Assembly (NCBI GenBank): GCA_028821265.1
Contig: JAPPGU010000008.1
Location: 1-36,445 of the forward strand
Length of the DNA stretch: 36,445 nt
From: a bacterium
GTDB taxonomy: Bacteria; Actinomycetota; Acidimicrobiia; Spongiisociales; Spongiisociaceae
Reading direction: 5' to 3'
Within the stretch, counting starts at the first letter, position 1, and each line of letters begins with the position of its first letter. The position numbers were made by a program, and so were the translations under genes. The notes beneath the pieces were generated by a model, which was given only the letters and a program-made list of their open reading frames with translations, ran no database searches and had not been told where the DNA came from. This document shows, one piece after another, positions 8,259 through 15,734 of the stretch.

Positions 8259-9674
8259 ATGCCCGGTGATAACGCTCCCCCACTCAGAATCGGATTGCTG
8301 GCCGTCTACTTCGGGCTTTTCGACGCGGCCATGCCGCCCGAGTTCCGGCAGGAGCGCACGGCATTCGCCGACGCCTTGCGGACCCGGCTCGAGCAGTTCG
8401 GATCGGTCGTCTACCCGGGGGTGGTGGACAATGACGAGGCGGGACGGGAGGCCGGCCTGCTGTTCACGCGCTCTGACGTCGACGTGATCGTCTTCGCACC
8501 CACCATGGCAGCCCCGCCCAGCTACGGATGGGAAGCGATCCGGAATCTCCCCCGGGTGCCGGTGGTGGCGGTCGGGGCGCAGGAACTCATCGAGGTGCCG
8601 GACGACTACGCCACCGAAGAGGCCACCCGCAGGAGCCTGACAGTCGGCCTGGTCATGTTCACGAACGTGCTGGTCCGGATGGGCCGGCAGTTCACCACGT
8701 TGGTCTCCTCGGTGATCGGGGATGATCTCGACACCGTCCTCGGCGAGACGCTGCAGGCGGCGGATGCTGCCGCCACGGTCACCAAGTCCCGCCTGCTTAC
8801 GATCGGCAAGCCCATCCCCGGCTACATGGACGTCGAGGTCACCGGCGAGCAACTGGTCGGTCTTGGGGTCGAGGTCATCGACGTCGACCCGCCGGGGATC
8901 GCCGCGGCGTTCGGGGCGGTGGGCGACGGCGAGGTGTCCGCTCTGGTCAGCGAGCTTCGGGACCGGTTCGATGCCGGCCGGGTTGACGATCAGGTCCTTG
9001 CCCGCTCCGCCCGGCTCGCTCTGGCTATGAAGGAGCTGTGCCACCGGAACGATGCCAACGCCGGGGCGGTCAACTGCCACGGCGACGCTCTCCGCTGGAA
9101 CCCGGAGGTGGGCGTGACCGCCTGCCTGGGAGTGGCCCTTTGCGCCGAGGCCGGGCTGCCCTTCGCCTGTACGGGGGACATACCCACCGCGATCGCCCTG
9201 GCCATCGGGAAGCGCCTGGCCGGTTCGGCCCTCTACTGCGAGCTGTACCAGGTCGACTTCCCGGGGAACTGGATACTGGTGGCCAACGGCGGAGAGGGCG
9301 ACATCACCATCCGGGCGGCGTCGTCCGGCGTGACCCTGCTTCCCGAGGATCATTACATGGGCGATCACGGACCGGGGACCGCGGTGGCGTTCGAGCTCCC
9401 GGAAGGTCCGGCCACGCTGATCAGCCTCAGCCCGCTCGATCACAGCGACGGATGGGTCCTGGTGGGCGCCGAGGGCCGGATCCTCGACTCCAAGCACCAT
9501 GCCATGGAGGGCCCCAACGGGATGTTCCGGTTCGACTCGGGACAGGTGGCCGAGGCCTACGCCCGATGGTGCGAGGCGGGCGCCACCCACCACGCCGCCG
9601 TGCTGCCGGGCCACCAGGGCGATGTGCTGCGCCGGACCGCCGGGATGCTGCGGATGACCTATATTGCCGTGTAG
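8259..9674 (+). CDS. L-fucose/L-arabinose isomerase-like protein (copy 1)
   Basis: 471 residues from ATG 8259, chosen because GAGGA lies 5 nt upstream; ATG 8244 is in frame but has no ribosome site. The long N-terminal part has the Rossmann-like pattern of sugar isomerases (LRIGLLAVYFGLFDAA, VDVIVFAPTMAAPPSYGW). The C-terminal part carries NCHGD at 272-276, CTGD ending at Asp307, and the His pair at 444-445 in GATHHAAVLPG, all matching the metal and substrate region of the L-fucose/L-arabinose isomerase C-terminal superfamily. Aldose-ketose isomerisation is likely, but family members outside AraA and FucI vary and the sugar is unknown. A second protein of exactly 471 residues is encoded at 13563-14978. 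The stop codon TAG is shared with the boundary of the small repeat element at 9674. Confidence 0.78.
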   Translation: MPGDNAPPLRIGLLAVYFGLFDAAMPPEFRQERTAFADALRTRLEQFGSVVYPGVVDNDEAGREAGLLFTRSDVDVIVFAPTMAAPPSYGWEAIRNLPRVPVVAVGAQELIEVPDDYATEEATRRSLTVGLVMFTNVLVRMGRQFTTLVSSVIGDDLDTVLGETLQAADAAATVTKSRLLTIGKPIPGYMDVEVTGEQLVGLGVEVIDVDPPGIAAAFGAVGDGEVSALVSELRDRFDAGRVDDQVLARSARLALAMKELCHRNDANAGAVNCHGDALRWNPEVGVTACLGVALCAEAGLPFACTGDIPTAIALAIGKRLAGSALYCELYQVDFPGNWILVANGGEGDITIRAASSGVTLLPEDHYMGDHGPGTAVAFELPEGPATLISLSPLDHSDGWVLVGAEGRILDSKHHAMEGPNGMFRFDSGQVAEAYARWCEAGATHHAAVLPGHQGDVLRRTAGMLRMTYIAV

Positions 9675-9774
9675 GAGGGTGCTCCAAAAGACGGGGATGG
9701 GTTGGCCCGCGACGCTTCTACCTGGGGTTTCGTTCTCGGCTAACGGGTCAACGGGACATTTTTCAGTACCCTCC
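9674..9774. mobile_element. 101-bp element with terminal inverted repeats flanked by TA (MITE-like or IS remnant)
   Basis: The left end GGAGGGTGCT (9674-9683) and the right end, whose complement reads GGAGGGTACT (9765-9774), are inverted copies. Similarity continues inward through A-rich runs and GTTGRCCCG. TA dinucleotides flank both ends (9672-9673, 9775-9776), as expected for a target duplication by IS630/Tc1-type transposition. No transposase fits in 101 bp, so it would be a non-autonomous element or two abutting IS ends. Its insertion supplies the G of the TAG stop codon of the isomerase gene. A matching solo end lies at 32179-32202. Confidence 0.5.
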
Positions 9775-9890
9775 TAGCGGCACGGCGACAACCGTGGACG
9801 ACTGACACCTCCAGGAACGGGCCATCCGCCGGCTTGCTCCCGGCGCTCCTATACAATGTCGGGGCCAACCAGATGGTTGAGGAGGCAGAC

Positions 9891-10655
9891 GTGTGTTTCG
9901 ACCAGGACTCCGCTCCTCCCATTCCCAGGGGCGACCGGGAGGCACACGGTCGCGATCTGGTGCTGACCGCTCGGGACGGCAACCGCTTGTCCGCATTCGG
10001 GGCCACCGGAGCCACGCCGTCGACGGCCGCGGTGGTGGTCCTGCCAGACGTGCGGGGCCTGTTCCGTTTCTACAAGCAGTTGGCCCTCCTGACGGCCCAC
10101 GCCGGCCACGACGCCGTCGCCATCGACTACTTCGGACGCACCGCCGGGCTCGGCGAGCGACCCCACGAGTGGGACTTCTGGCCCCATGTCCATGACACCA
10201 CCTTCGCCGGCATCCGGGACGACGTGGCCGCAGCCGTCTCCCATCTCCGGGCATCCGACCCGGACCGCGCCGTCTTCACCATGGGGTTCTGCTTCGGCGG
10301 ATCCGCTTCCTGGCACCAGGCCGCCAACGGCCTCGCCCTATCCGGTGCCATCGGCTTCTACGGCAGACCCCGCCGCCCGGAGGAGACGGCCGGGGCCATC
10401 GACCGGGTGGCGGGCATGGCCTGCCCGATACTCGCCCTGATGGGCGGAGATGATCCCAGCATCCCGCTCCAAGAAGTGAAGGGGTTCGAAGCCGCGCTGG
10501 CGGGAGCCGGCGTCCCCCACGAGGTCGTGGTATACCCCGGCGCCCCACACTCGTTCTTCGACCGCCGCTACGCCGAGTTCACGGAAGACTCGATCGACGC
10601 CTGGGCGCGGGTACTGGCCTTCATCGCCGCCAATTCATCCCGAGATGGGAGGTAG
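9891..10655 (+). CDS. Dienelactone hydrolase family protein
   Basis: 254 residues from GTG 9891, which is preceded by a near-perfect GAGGAGG site at 5 nt; ATG 9873 is in frame but worse placed. It is an alpha/beta hydrolase: VVVLPDVRGLFRFYKQLA after the first strands, nucleophile elbow GFCFGG with Cys as nucleophile, LMGGDDPSIP with the acid, and YPGAPHSFFDRR with the His. Cys-Asp-His is the triad of dienelactone hydrolases, which open enol-lactones in chlorocatechol pathways, but many family members act on other esters or lactones. The ABC exporter ATPase gene begins 3 bp after the stop, so these three genes probably form one transcript. Cytoplasmic; no signal peptide. Confidence 0.9.
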   Translation: MCFDQDSAPPIPRGDREAHGRDLVLTARDGNRLSAFGATGATPSTAAVVVLPDVRGLFRFYKQLALLTAHAGHDAVAIDYFGRTAGLGERPHEWDFWPHVHDTTFAGIRDDVAAAVSHLRASDPDRAVFTMGFCFGGSASWHQAANGLALSGAIGFYGRPRRPEETAGAIDRVAGMACPILALMGGDDPSIPLQEVKGFEAALAGAGVPHEVVVYPGAPHSFFDRRYAEFTEDSIDAWARVLAFIAANSSRDGR

Positions 10656-10658
10656 GAC

Positions 10659-11585
10659 ATGCCGGACGCGATCGAAACCCGAGGTCTCACCAAGTATTAC
10701 GGTGAGACCGCCGGCATCGTGGACCTGGACCTCTCTGTCGAGGTGGGCGAGGTGTTCGGGTTCATCGGCCCCAACGGCGCGGGCAAGACCACCACCATCC
10801 GCCTGCTCCTCAACTTCCTGCAGCCGACCAGGGGTTCGGGGACCGTGTTCGGCTTGGACATGACGGCCGACTCGGTGGCCATCCGCAGCCGCGTCGGATA
10901 CCTGCCCGGTGATCTGGCCCTCTACCCGTCGATGACCGGACGGGAGTTCCTCCTCTACTTCAGCCGGCTCCGGGGTGTCGACACCGCCGCATCCACGACC
11001 CTGCTGGCCGACCGGTTCGAACTGGACCTGGACCGGCGTATCAAGGAGTACTCGAAGGGCAACCGCCAGAAGGTGGGACTGGTCAACGCATTCATGCACG
11101 AGCCCGAGCTGTTGATACTTGACGAGCCGACCGGCGGCCTCGATCCCCTCATGCAGCAGGAGTTCGCCACACTTCTCGGCGAGGTGCGGGCCGAGGGCCG
11201 CACCGTGTTCCTGTCCTCGCACTACCTGCCCGAGGTGGAACGGATGGCCGACCGGGTGGGGATCATCCGCCAAGGTCATCTGATCGCCGTGGACACCCTC
11301 GACGGGTTCCGCAGCAAGGTCCAGTCCAACCTGTCGATCGAGTTCGCCGCGCCGGCCGACCCGTCCGGCTTCGCCGGTCTCCGGGGAGTCATGTCGGTCG
11401 AGGTCCATGACGGCGGCAGGCTGTTGAGCCTGAGCGTTTCGGGGCCTCAGGACGCGGTGATCCGGGCCGCGGCAGACGCCGGGGCGATCGCCATCCACAC
11501 CGAAGAAGCCGACCTCGATGACGTCTTCCTCTCCTACTACGGGCAAGGGGATCCCGAATCCGGACCGGGAGGAGGCGCGCCTTGA
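10659..11585 (+). CDS. ABC transporter ATP-binding protein (ABC-2 exporter type)
   Basis: 308 residues. Walker A GPNGAGKTT (about 39-47), Walker B LLILDEPTGG (about 150-159) and H-loop SSHYL are intact. The signature is the variant YSKGNRQK rather than LSGGQ, which is common in drug- and antibiotic-exporter ATPases of the CcmA/DrrA type. A C-terminal extension of about 90 residues is also usual for them. ATG 10659 has GGGAGGT 5 nt upstream. The stop codon overlaps the TTG start of the permease gene by 4 bp, so the two are translationally coupled and form an efflux system whose substrate cannot be read. Confidence 0.93.
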   Translation: MPDAIETRGLTKYYGETAGIVDLDLSVEVGEVFGFIGPNGAGKTTTIRLLLNFLQPTRGSGTVFGLDMTADSVAIRSRVGYLPGDLALYPSMTGREFLLYFSRLRGVDTAASTTLLADRFELDLDRRIKEYSKGNRQKVGLVNAFMHEPELLILDEPTGGLDPLMQQEFATLLGEVRAEGRTVFLSSHYLPEVERMADRVGIIRQGHLIAVDTLDGFRSKVQSNLSIEFAAPADPSGFAGLRGVMSVEVHDGGRLLSLSVSGPQDAVIRAAADAGAIAIHTEEADLDDVFLSYYGQGDPESGPGGGAP

Positions 11586-13258
11586 CCACCGCCATCCTGG
11601 TCAAGAGCCTCAGGGACCGGCGCCGGGCCCTGATCGGCAACAGCCTCGGCCTGGTGGCGCTGGTCGTCTGGCTGGGAGCGTTGTTCCCGATCCTGCGGGA
11701 CAACCAGGGCTTCAACGACATCATGGAGCAGGTCCCGCAGGAAATGTTCGCCGCCGTCGGTGTCGACCTGGCCACGTTCCTCACCGCGGCAGGGTTCCTG
11801 TCCGCCGAGTTCTTCGCGCTGTTCGCACCGCTTCTGATCCTCATCTTCGTGATCAGCGCGATGGTTGCCGAGACGTCCACCGAAGAACGGGACGGGCTCA
11901 TGGACATGGTGCTGTCCAATCCGGTATCACGGCGCCGGGTCTTCCTCGAGAAGGCAGGCGGCGTGGCGGCGGCGACTCTGCTGATGGTGGCCGTTATCAC
12001 CGCGGCGCTCCTGCTCGCGAACCCCGTCTTCGGACTGGACCTGCCCGTGGCGGGTGTGGTGGCGGCCGGTCTGTCGCTCTGGCTCCTGGGGACGACCTTC
12101 GGCGCAGCGGCCCTGCTGGTAGGGGCCTTTACGGGTCGATCGATCACGGCCGGCGGGATGGCCGGGTCCCTGGCCCTTCTGGCCTGGTTCGTCACCAGCT
12201 TCTCGGGCCTACTCCCCTGGCTGGAGGGGGCAGGAGGGCTAAGCCCGTTCACCTGGTACCGGGAGCCCAACCCGCTGATCGCAGGTTTCGGCGCCGGTCA
12301 CCTATGGCTGCTGATGACCACCGTGGTGCTGCTGGTGGTCGCGGTGCTGCTGTTCGAACGGAGGGATATCGCCACCGAGAGGGCGGCGGTTCCCGAGATC
12401 AAGGTGCGACGGCGAGCACGGTCCCGGGTTCGAAAACCCCGAGCGGCGTGGCTCCTCACCGATCCGTTCCGCAAGGTCATCTGGGATAGGCGCCGGTCGG
12501 TTTGGGCGTGGGGCGGTGGCCTCGGCCTGCTGTCGCTCGCCATGTTCTCGGCGTGGCCGGCGCTTGCGCAGGATGCCGACGCTCTGGCGGCGCTGGTCAC
12601 CTCCATGCCCCGGGAAGTGTTCGTCATGTTCGGCATGACCAACCCGGAGGCGATCGTCACCCCGGCCGGGTTCGTCTCATCCCGGAGCTACCAGTCGATC
12701 GGCCCGATCGTGGTGATCTTCTTCTGCGTGCGGGGCGTGTCGATGGCTCTGGCCCGCCAGGAGGACTCCGGTGTGCTCGACCTGGTGCTGGCCCAGCCTG
12801 CCTCCAGAAGTCGGATCGTCGCCTCCAAGCTGGCGGCCGTCGCCCTCTCGGCCGGGCTGGTGGTACTGATCCCCACCGTCGTGGCCCTGCTGGCCGACGG
12901 CCGGTGGGAGACCGGCCTCGGAATCGGACCGATCCTCGCGGCGGGCGCCGGGCTCTACCTACTCGGCCTGTTCTTCGCCGGATTGGCGCTCCTGCTGTGG
13001 GGGATCAAGGGCACGTCCCTACCGGCCGTCCGGATCGCCGGCATCGCAGCCCTGGCCACCTTCCTGATGAACGGCCTGGGCGCTCTGGCGGATGGCCTCC
13101 GACCTATCCGGTTGGTCTCGCCCTTCTACTGGTACTTCGGAGACGATCCACCCCTCGCCAAGGGGTTCGAGCCGGCCTATTTCCTGTTGCTGGCCGGGAC
13201 GGTCGCCATGGCGTGGCTGGCCATAGCCCGCTTCCGGCAGCGGGACACCAGCGTCTGA
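11582..13258 (+). CDS. ABC-2 type exporter permease, two fused membrane halves
   Basis: 558 residues with about twelve hydrophobic segments in two similar halves. Each half starts with a basic SLRDRRR- or IWDRRRS-like motif and a PREMFAAVGV or PREVFVMFGM loop (near residues 50 and 345), and each has an S-x-E/Q-E-R/D-G motif (TSTEERDGLMDMVLSNPVSR; LARQEDSGVLDLVLAQPASR). This is the layout of actinobacterial exporters annotated as polyketide-antibiotic or tetronasin transporters. A TTG start overlaps the ATPase stop (TTGA), with GGGAGGAGG upstream. It is the membrane partner of the ATPase encoded just before it. Confidence 0.9.
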   Translation: MTTAILVKSLRDRRRALIGNSLGLVALVVWLGALFPILRDNQGFNDIMEQVPQEMFAAVGVDLATFLTAAGFLSAEFFALFAPLLILIFVISAMVAETSTEERDGLMDMVLSNPVSRRRVFLEKAGGVAAATLLMVAVITAALLLANPVFGLDLPVAGVVAAGLSLWLLGTTFGAAALLVGAFTGRSITAGGMAGSLALLAWFVTSFSGLLPWLEGAGGLSPFTWYREPNPLIAGFGAGHLWLLMTTVVLLVVAVLLFERRDIATERAAVPEIKVRRRARSRVRKPRAAWLLTDPFRKVIWDRRRSVWAWGGGLGLLSLAMFSAWPALAQDADALAALVTSMPREVFVMFGMTNPEAIVTPAGFVSSRSYQSIGPIVVIFFCVRGVSMALARQEDSGVLDLVLAQPASRSRIVASKLAAVALSAGLVVLIPTVVALLADGRWETGLGIGPILAAGAGLYLLGLFFAGLALLLWGIKGTSLPAVRIAGIAALATFLMNGLGALADGLRPIRLVSPFYWYFGDDPPLAKGFEPAYFLLLAGTVAMAWLAIARFRQRDTSV

Positions 13259-13265
13259 TAGCCGT

Positions 13266-13436
13266 TTAGAGGCCTCTTTGGAGCAGGGCCTCGAGCCTGG
13301 CAAGCCTCTCGCCGTGATCTTTGAGGGTCGCGACTACCTCGGACCGGAGCGTCTTGATGTCGGACCGCAACCAGAGGAACATGAGTCCCAACAGGACCCC
13401 GACAACACTTATGACCGACGAGAGCAGCGCTTCCAT
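13266..13436 (-). CDS. 56-residue membrane protein with C-terminal coiled coil
   Basis: Below many length cut-offs, but well supported. ATG 13436 opens a protein with one transmembrane segment (VISVVGVLLGLMFLWL, about 8-23) followed by a charged amphipathic helix (RSDIKTLRSEVVATLKDHGE, then RLARLEALL) with heptad spacing. A promoter with GTTCAA/AATATA (minus-strand TTGAAC and TATATT, 18-bp spacing) sits immediately upstream, so the mRNA is nearly leaderless. It lies in the convergent gap between the exporter permease gene and the second isomerase gene. Small TM-plus-coiled-coil proteins often serve as accessory subunits or scaffolds; no function is recognised here. Confidence 0.7.
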   Translation of the reverse strand: MEALLSSVISVVGVLLGLMFLWLRSDIKTLRSEVVATLKDHGERLARLEALLQRGL

Positions 13437-13443
13437 ATAGGAT

Positions 13444-13473
13444 AATATATCACAACATCATTCCAAGGTTCAA
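13444..13473 (-). promoter_or_regulatory. Promoter of the 56-residue membrane protein gene
   Basis: On the minus strand, TTGAAC (13468-13473) and TATATT (13444-13449) are separated by 18 bp, close to the housekeeping sigma consensus. The predicted start of transcription falls at or a few bases before the ATG at 13436, so the transcript would be leaderless or nearly so. This AT-rich patch stands out in high-GC surroundings. Confidence 0.6.
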
Positions 13474-13562
13474 TACCCGGTTTTCGCGTTCCCTTCGCTC
13501 CTCTCGATCCGGGGCCTGATCTGTCGCCCTCGGCCCGTGAGATGAGTATCCGGACCAGTCGT

Positions 13563-14978
13563 CTAGGAGACCTGGGCGAAGCCGATCCCGAGGAAGCGGG
13601 CTACCACGCCCACCTCAGCAGCCAGGAACCCCGGAGCGGCCGCGCTGTGATGGTTGGCGCCGGCCAGCGCCCAGCGACCCCACGCCTCCGCTACCAGCCC
13701 ACCGCCTGCGAACCGGAAGGCGCCCCCCACCGTGGGACTGTCCGGAAACGACCTGCCGGTGATCTCCCCCTCGGCGGCGATGAGCCGGAACCCGCTCGGC
13801 TCATCGTAGTGGGGGGTGAATCCCACCAGGGTGGCCGGGCCGGGCGGCAACTCGAACCAGGCGCTGAGGCCGGTGAAACGGTCCGACCGGTACCAGGGGT
13901 TCGGCTGCAGCCGGGGACGGGTGCCGTCACCGCACCAACCGAGATCGTGCTCCCCGGAGTTTGCGATCGCGACCTCGCCGGTCTCGAAATCGATCGCCTC
14001 GATCTCGTGGTAGAGCGCCGCTCCGCCCAGCCGCTTGGCGACCAGCATGGCCACCGCGGTGAGCACGTCGCCGGCGCAGGCCCACGGCACGCCCCGCGTC
14101 GTCTCCCGGCCGATGCCGAAGCAGGGAGTGACTCCCGGCTCGTCGGCGAACCTGATCTCCGCCACGTGGCAGTTCATGGCCCCGGCGTCGATGTTGCCGG
14201 CCCGATCCAGCTCTTCTACCGCCGCGGCCAGGCGCAAGGAGCGCGTCCTGCCCTCCCGATCTTCGGTCGCGTCCTCGTACCGGCCCGCCAACTCGGCCTC
14301 CAGTTCCGCCACATCGGACACGCCCTGGTAAATGGTCCGAATCTCGGCCGGATCGACGGGGACCAACTCGATCCCGGTGGCGGCCCTCAGAACATCGTCA
14401 TCGATATCAACGCAGGCGTATCCGTCGATGGGCCTACCCACCCGGGCGATCCGCGCCGATGCCAGCGAGCGGGCCACCCCAGCCGCGCCGACCGTTCTCA
14501 CCAGCTTCTCGACGACCGCCGCCTCGCTCATGCCGCCCACCACCAGTTCGAAGGGCCTTCCCGACCGGGCCAGCAGGTTGGTCAGCATGGGCGTGCCCAC
14601 CGTTGCGCCCATCGTGGTGATGTCCGACTGGTCGAACCCCGCCCCGAGCCTCCGGGACCGCTGGACCGCCCACACCACCGCCGACAGGTCCCCCAACCGA
14701 TCGAGCGCGGCCATGGCATAGGTGGGAGGAACAGCCATCGACTGCACCACCACCAGTACCTGCGCCTCGGCGGCGCCGATCTCATCCGCTGCGGCCGCCC
14801 CGGCCTCCGGTGAATCGACCATGCCCGACCACACCACATCGACGCCCGCCCCCTGCAACCGCTCGACCACCTCGTCAAGCAGGTCCCGCCGTTCGGAGCG
14901 GAAGGATGCGCCCCCGGCACTGGACTCCCAGAACTCCCAGTACGGAAGCATCACGGCAACCGAGACCCTGGCCCTCAT
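13563..14978 (-). CDS. L-fucose/L-arabinose isomerase-like protein (copy 2)
   Basis: 471 residues from ATG 14978, which has a GGAGG site 5 nt upstream; ATG 15014 extends the frame by 12 unconserved residues. N-terminal VSVAVMLPYWEFWESS and VLVVVQSMAVPPTYAMAALD match the first domain of sugar isomerases. NCHVAE begins at 269, CAGDVLTA follows (Asp304), and GANHHSAAAPG lies near the C-terminus, as in copy 1. Pairwise similarity with copy 1 is moderate and spread along the whole length (shared GRPIDGY/GKPIPGY and PPGPATLVGF/PEGPATLISL). Probably an aldose-ketose isomerase of unknown sugar. The two copies lie 4 kb apart on opposite strands. Confidence 0.78.
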   Translation of the reverse strand: MRARVSVAVMLPYWEFWESSAGGASFRSERRDLLDEVVERLQGAGVDVVWSGMVDSPEAGAAAADEIGAAEAQVLVVVQSMAVPPTYAMAALDRLGDLSAVVWAVQRSRRLGAGFDQSDITTMGATVGTPMLTNLLARSGRPFELVVGGMSEAAVVEKLVRTVGAAGVARSLASARIARVGRPIDGYACVDIDDDVLRAATGIELVPVDPAEIRTIYQGVSDVAELEAELAGRYEDATEDREGRTRSLRLAAAVEELDRAGNIDAGAMNCHVAEIRFADEPGVTPCFGIGRETTRGVPWACAGDVLTAVAMLVAKRLGGAALYHEIEAIDFETGEVAIANSGEHDLGWCGDGTRPRLQPNPWYRSDRFTGLSAWFELPPGPATLVGFTPHYDEPSGFRLIAAEGEITGRSFPDSPTVGGAFRFAGGGLVAEAWGRWALAGANHHSAAAPGFLAAEVGVVARFLGIGFAQVS

Positions 14979-15058
14979 GGTGTCCTCCGTGGCATGGCGG
15001 ACAGGGTAGGGCACGGAAGGCCTCCGGCGTGACCGATCCCTACTTCGACGGTCGTAAC

Positions 15059-15076
15059 CGGCTACGTCCGTAGCCG
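15059..15076. promoter_or_regulatory. Perfect inverted repeat upstream of the toxin-antitoxin pair
   Basis: CGGCTACG-TC-CGTAGCCG, an 8-bp perfect inverted repeat with a 2-bp spacer, ends 38 bp before the antitoxin ATG. Ribbon-helix-helix antitoxins commonly bind such palindromes to repress their own operon, so an operator is the likely role. A terminator for another gene is unlikely, because no T-run follows and the neighbouring gene points away. Confidence 0.4.
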
Positions 15077-15102
15077 TCGGACTCGTTATCCTACTTTCGT
15101 GC

Positions 15103-15108
15103 TATCTT
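15103..15108 (+). promoter_or_regulatory. -10 element (TATCTT) giving a leaderless antitoxin mRNA
   Basis: TATCTT fits the actinobacterial TANNNT -10 and ends exactly 6 nt before ATG 15115. No Shine-Dalgarno sequence is present, so transcription should start on or next to the start codon. No convincing -35 box is seen. Confidence 0.45.
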
Positions 15109-15114
15109 TATGCC

Positions 15115-15351
15115 ATGCCACGGATTCGAGTAAGCACGACCGTAAGCGACCGACTGCTGGAACAGGCCAGAGCCGCCTTGCCGGATCTGAACAACGCCTC
15201 CCTGCTCGACCGGGCGTTGGCCGCGCTCTGCGCGGAGCTGCAAGCCGCCGAGATCGACCGGTCGTACGGGATCTACGACGCCCTGCCACTGGAGACCGAG
15301 GATGAGTGGGGCAACCCGGCCGCCTTCCTTGACGCGGTCGGCTCCACATGA
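15115..15351 (+). CDS. MazE-type ribbon-helix-helix antitoxin
   Basis: 78 residues. The N-terminal half (RIRVSTTVSDRLLEQARAAL and NNASLLDRALAAL) reads as a ribbon-helix-helix DNA-binding domain. The C-terminal tail with PLETEDEWGNPAAF is the acidic, toxin-neutralising segment seen in MazE-like antitoxins paired with MazF. Its stop overlaps the toxin ATG by 4 bp (ATGA), so the two are co-translated. It should bind and inhibit the toxin and repress the operon, probably through the inverted repeat at 15059-15076. Confidence 0.82.
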   Translation: MPRIRVSTTVSDRLLEQARAALPDLNNASLLDRALAALCAELQAAEIDRSYGIYDALPLETEDEWGNPAAFLDAVGST

Positions 15352-15674
15352 AAGGCCTACCGCAGCGAGGCGAGGTGTGGTGGTGCGAGATTCCGGACAA
15401 GCACCGGCGGCCGGTGGTCGTACTGTCGCGAGACGCGGCCATAACCGCATTGCACCGCGTGATCGGAGCGCCGTGCAGTACCGTGACCCGCAACCTCGTC
15501 ACCGAGGTGGCGCTCGAGCCGGGCGATGACCCAGTGCCGCTCCCGAGCGTGGTGCAGCTGGATTCGACCTTCAACGTCTCGGTAGCCCATCTCACCTCGC
15601 GCCTCGGACGGCTCAGCGGCGAGCGGATGCGCCAGGTCTGTGCCGCTTTGGCCACGGCCGTAGACTGCCGGTAG
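15348..15674 (+). CDS. mazF: MazF/PemK-type endoribonuclease toxin
   Basis: 108 residues, the normal MazF length. The fold signature is clear: QRGEVWWCEIPDKHRRPVVVLSRD at the start (basic region and the conserved RPVVVLS strand), the VALEPGDDPVPLPSVVQLD core with the conserved SVVQLD strand, and LTSRLGRLSGERMRQV as the C-terminal helix. MazF toxins cut mRNA at short sequence motifs; the specificity cannot be predicted here. The start overlaps the antitoxin stop. The pair lies alone between two metabolic blocks, as is typical for mobile stress modules. Confidence 0.9.
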   Translation: MKGLPQRGEVWWCEIPDKHRRPVVVLSRDAAITALHRVIGAPCSTVTRNLVTEVALEPGDDPVPLPSVVQLDSTFNVSVAHLTSRLGRLSGERMRQVCAALATAVDCR

Positions 15675-15734
15675 CGTGATTCCAAGGCCGCGGAAAACGA
15701 CGGATCCCCAACGCGATATCGCAAGGAGGCAAGT

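Noticed and set aside
13542-14813. 423-residue plus-strand frame opposite isomerase copy 2
   Set aside because: Arg/Gly/Pro/His-rich shadow with no motifs; the real gene is on the minus strand with a perfect ribosome site.
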